This document shows, in pieces, positions 63,466 to 64,000 of a DNA stretch of 64,000 bases. The notes below the pieces were generated by a model. The model saw only the letters and a list, made by a program, of their open reading frames with translations. It made no database searches and had not been told where the DNA came from. Source of the stretch: Marthasterias glacialis (lineage: Eukaryota; Echinodermata; Asteroidea; Forcipulatida; Asteriidae). The stretch's first letter is position 1. Every line of letters begins with the position of its first letter. The stretch lies in NCBI GenBank assembly GCA_911728455.2, contig OU452228.1:23097950-23161949 (forward strand). Reading direction: 5' to 3'. The position numbers and the translations under genes are program-made.

Positions 63466-63521
63466 GTAAGGGGTTGGTTAGAAATCAGTTTGGCTGCTCT
63501 GTTAACGAACCAGTTAGTAAT

Positions 63522-63680
63522 AGACCGTTCCGGCCTCTCAATCAAACCGTGCGCATTGACCAATTGGATCACGCCTTTTGGTCGTGTGACCTCAGTCAAA
63601 CTCGGTCAAACGTGCAGCGTAAACGTACTCAAACTAAGGTGTGTGGGCGGGGCTTTGTGCCAGAGCCGGAACGGTCTATA
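63522..63680. mobile_element. Palindromic MITE-like element, ATAGACCGTTCCGGC termini
   Basis: AATAGACCGTTCCGGCCTCT on the left is inverted as AGAGCCGGAACGGTCTATA on the right. Interior ~120 bp, GC-richer than the flanks. It begins about 57 bp after the exon U donor. The two frames that cross exon U and this element are artefacts beyond 63465. Confidence 0.85.
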
Positions 63681-63821
63681 GCAACAACGCCATCAAAATT
63701 GTAAGAGACACTTACTTGAACAGATGAATCTCAGATGTGACTGTTGGCTGAGCCTTCGTCCTAACAAATTCAAAGTTTAACTTCTCAATGATTGATAGTT
63801 GGAGCGTTATTTGTGTTCTCA

Positions 63822-63905
63822 ATAGACCGATCTGTTAAGTTCCACCCCTTAATGCATTGACCTAATGAGCAATTGCAACCAAGTACACGTGCCCAAAAAT
63901 GTGAC
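63822..63905. mobile_element. Element fragment related to 58779-58925
   Basis: AATAGACCGATCTGTTAAGT, TCCACCCCTTAATGCATTGA, CCTAATGAGCAATTGCAACC and AAGTACACGTGCCC parallel the left part of 58750-58830. The right half is missing. Confidence 0.6.
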
Positions 63906-63914
63906 AGAAGTCTG

Positions 63915-64000
63915 ACTTCAAGCAATAAACCACAAGGGAAACTGACTGTATAAATTTTTTGATCAATTTTGGAGTGGAAAAAAAAAAAATGACTGGATTG
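63915..64000 (-). repeat. tRNA-like repeat family, cut by the window edge
   Basis: CAAGCAATAAACCACAAGGG and AAACTGACTGTATAAATTTT with a TGATCAATTTTGGAGTG continuation match the 5' blocks near 31055-31100 and 32390-32460. The tRNA-like head would follow beyond 64000. Confidence 0.6.

Noticed and set aside
63470-63704. Continuation of the exon U frame to a stop at 63704
   Set aside because: A good donor (GTAAGG) ends the exon at 63465, and the rest of the frame runs through a palindromic MITE.

Overview
This window is eukaryotic. It has long AT-rich introns, GT-AG splice junctions, several families of tRNA-derived SINEs and small palindromic (MITE-like) DNA elements, many TACATGTA-type and (ATT)n simple repeats, and a gene split into short exons that together encode a multidomain animal signalling protein. 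Composition and repeat style (GTAGGCCTAC and ACATGT-rich non-coding DNA, tRNA-derived SINEs ending in ATT) suggest a marine deuterostome, most likely an echinoderm. That assignment is inference.

Only one protein-coding gene is supported. It lies on the + strand and runs from the first recognised exon (16824) to beyond the right edge. Twenty exons (16824 to 56232) splice in a continuous frame, with codon phases matching at every junction, to give 886 residues; a twenty-first exon lies at 63343-63465. In order the product has a BAR domain (lacking its first ~50 residues, whose exon is not seen here), a PH domain, a RhoGAP domain with its arginine finger, and a long Ser/Pro-rich tail. This is the GRAF / oligophrenin family of Rho GTPase-activating proteins (ARHGAP26, ARHGAP10, ARHGAP42). 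The C-terminal SH3 domain of the family, if present, should lie to the right of the window.

Layout: 1-16823 is non-coding and repeat-bearing, probably the large first intron and/or 5' flank. 16824-40675 carries the BAR exons A-H, separated by large repeat-filled introns. 42560-47945 carries the PH exons I-L. 48646-53990 carries a linker exon and the RhoGAP exons (M-S). 55108-56232 is a large exon T for the tail with its own stop codon. 56233-63342 is either 3' UTR plus flank of the long form or an intron. 63343-63465 is a serine-rich exon U, followed by repeats to the window end.

The most interesting points are: a decayed tandem copy of BAR exon H with a lost splice acceptor and an in-frame stop; a read-through tail on exon T with two PI3K-type YxxM motifs, and a ladder of phase-1 splice donors within that exon that would fit exon U; a repeat family carrying a canonical histone-mRNA-type 3' stem-loop; a ~790-bp element with poly-G/poly-C termini and a 10-bp target duplication; a ~1-kb inverted repeat with a nested palindrome; and a pyrimidine-rich minisatellite that runs directly into the acceptor of the last RhoGAP exon. 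No prokaryotic features, CRISPR arrays or intact rRNA genes were seen.
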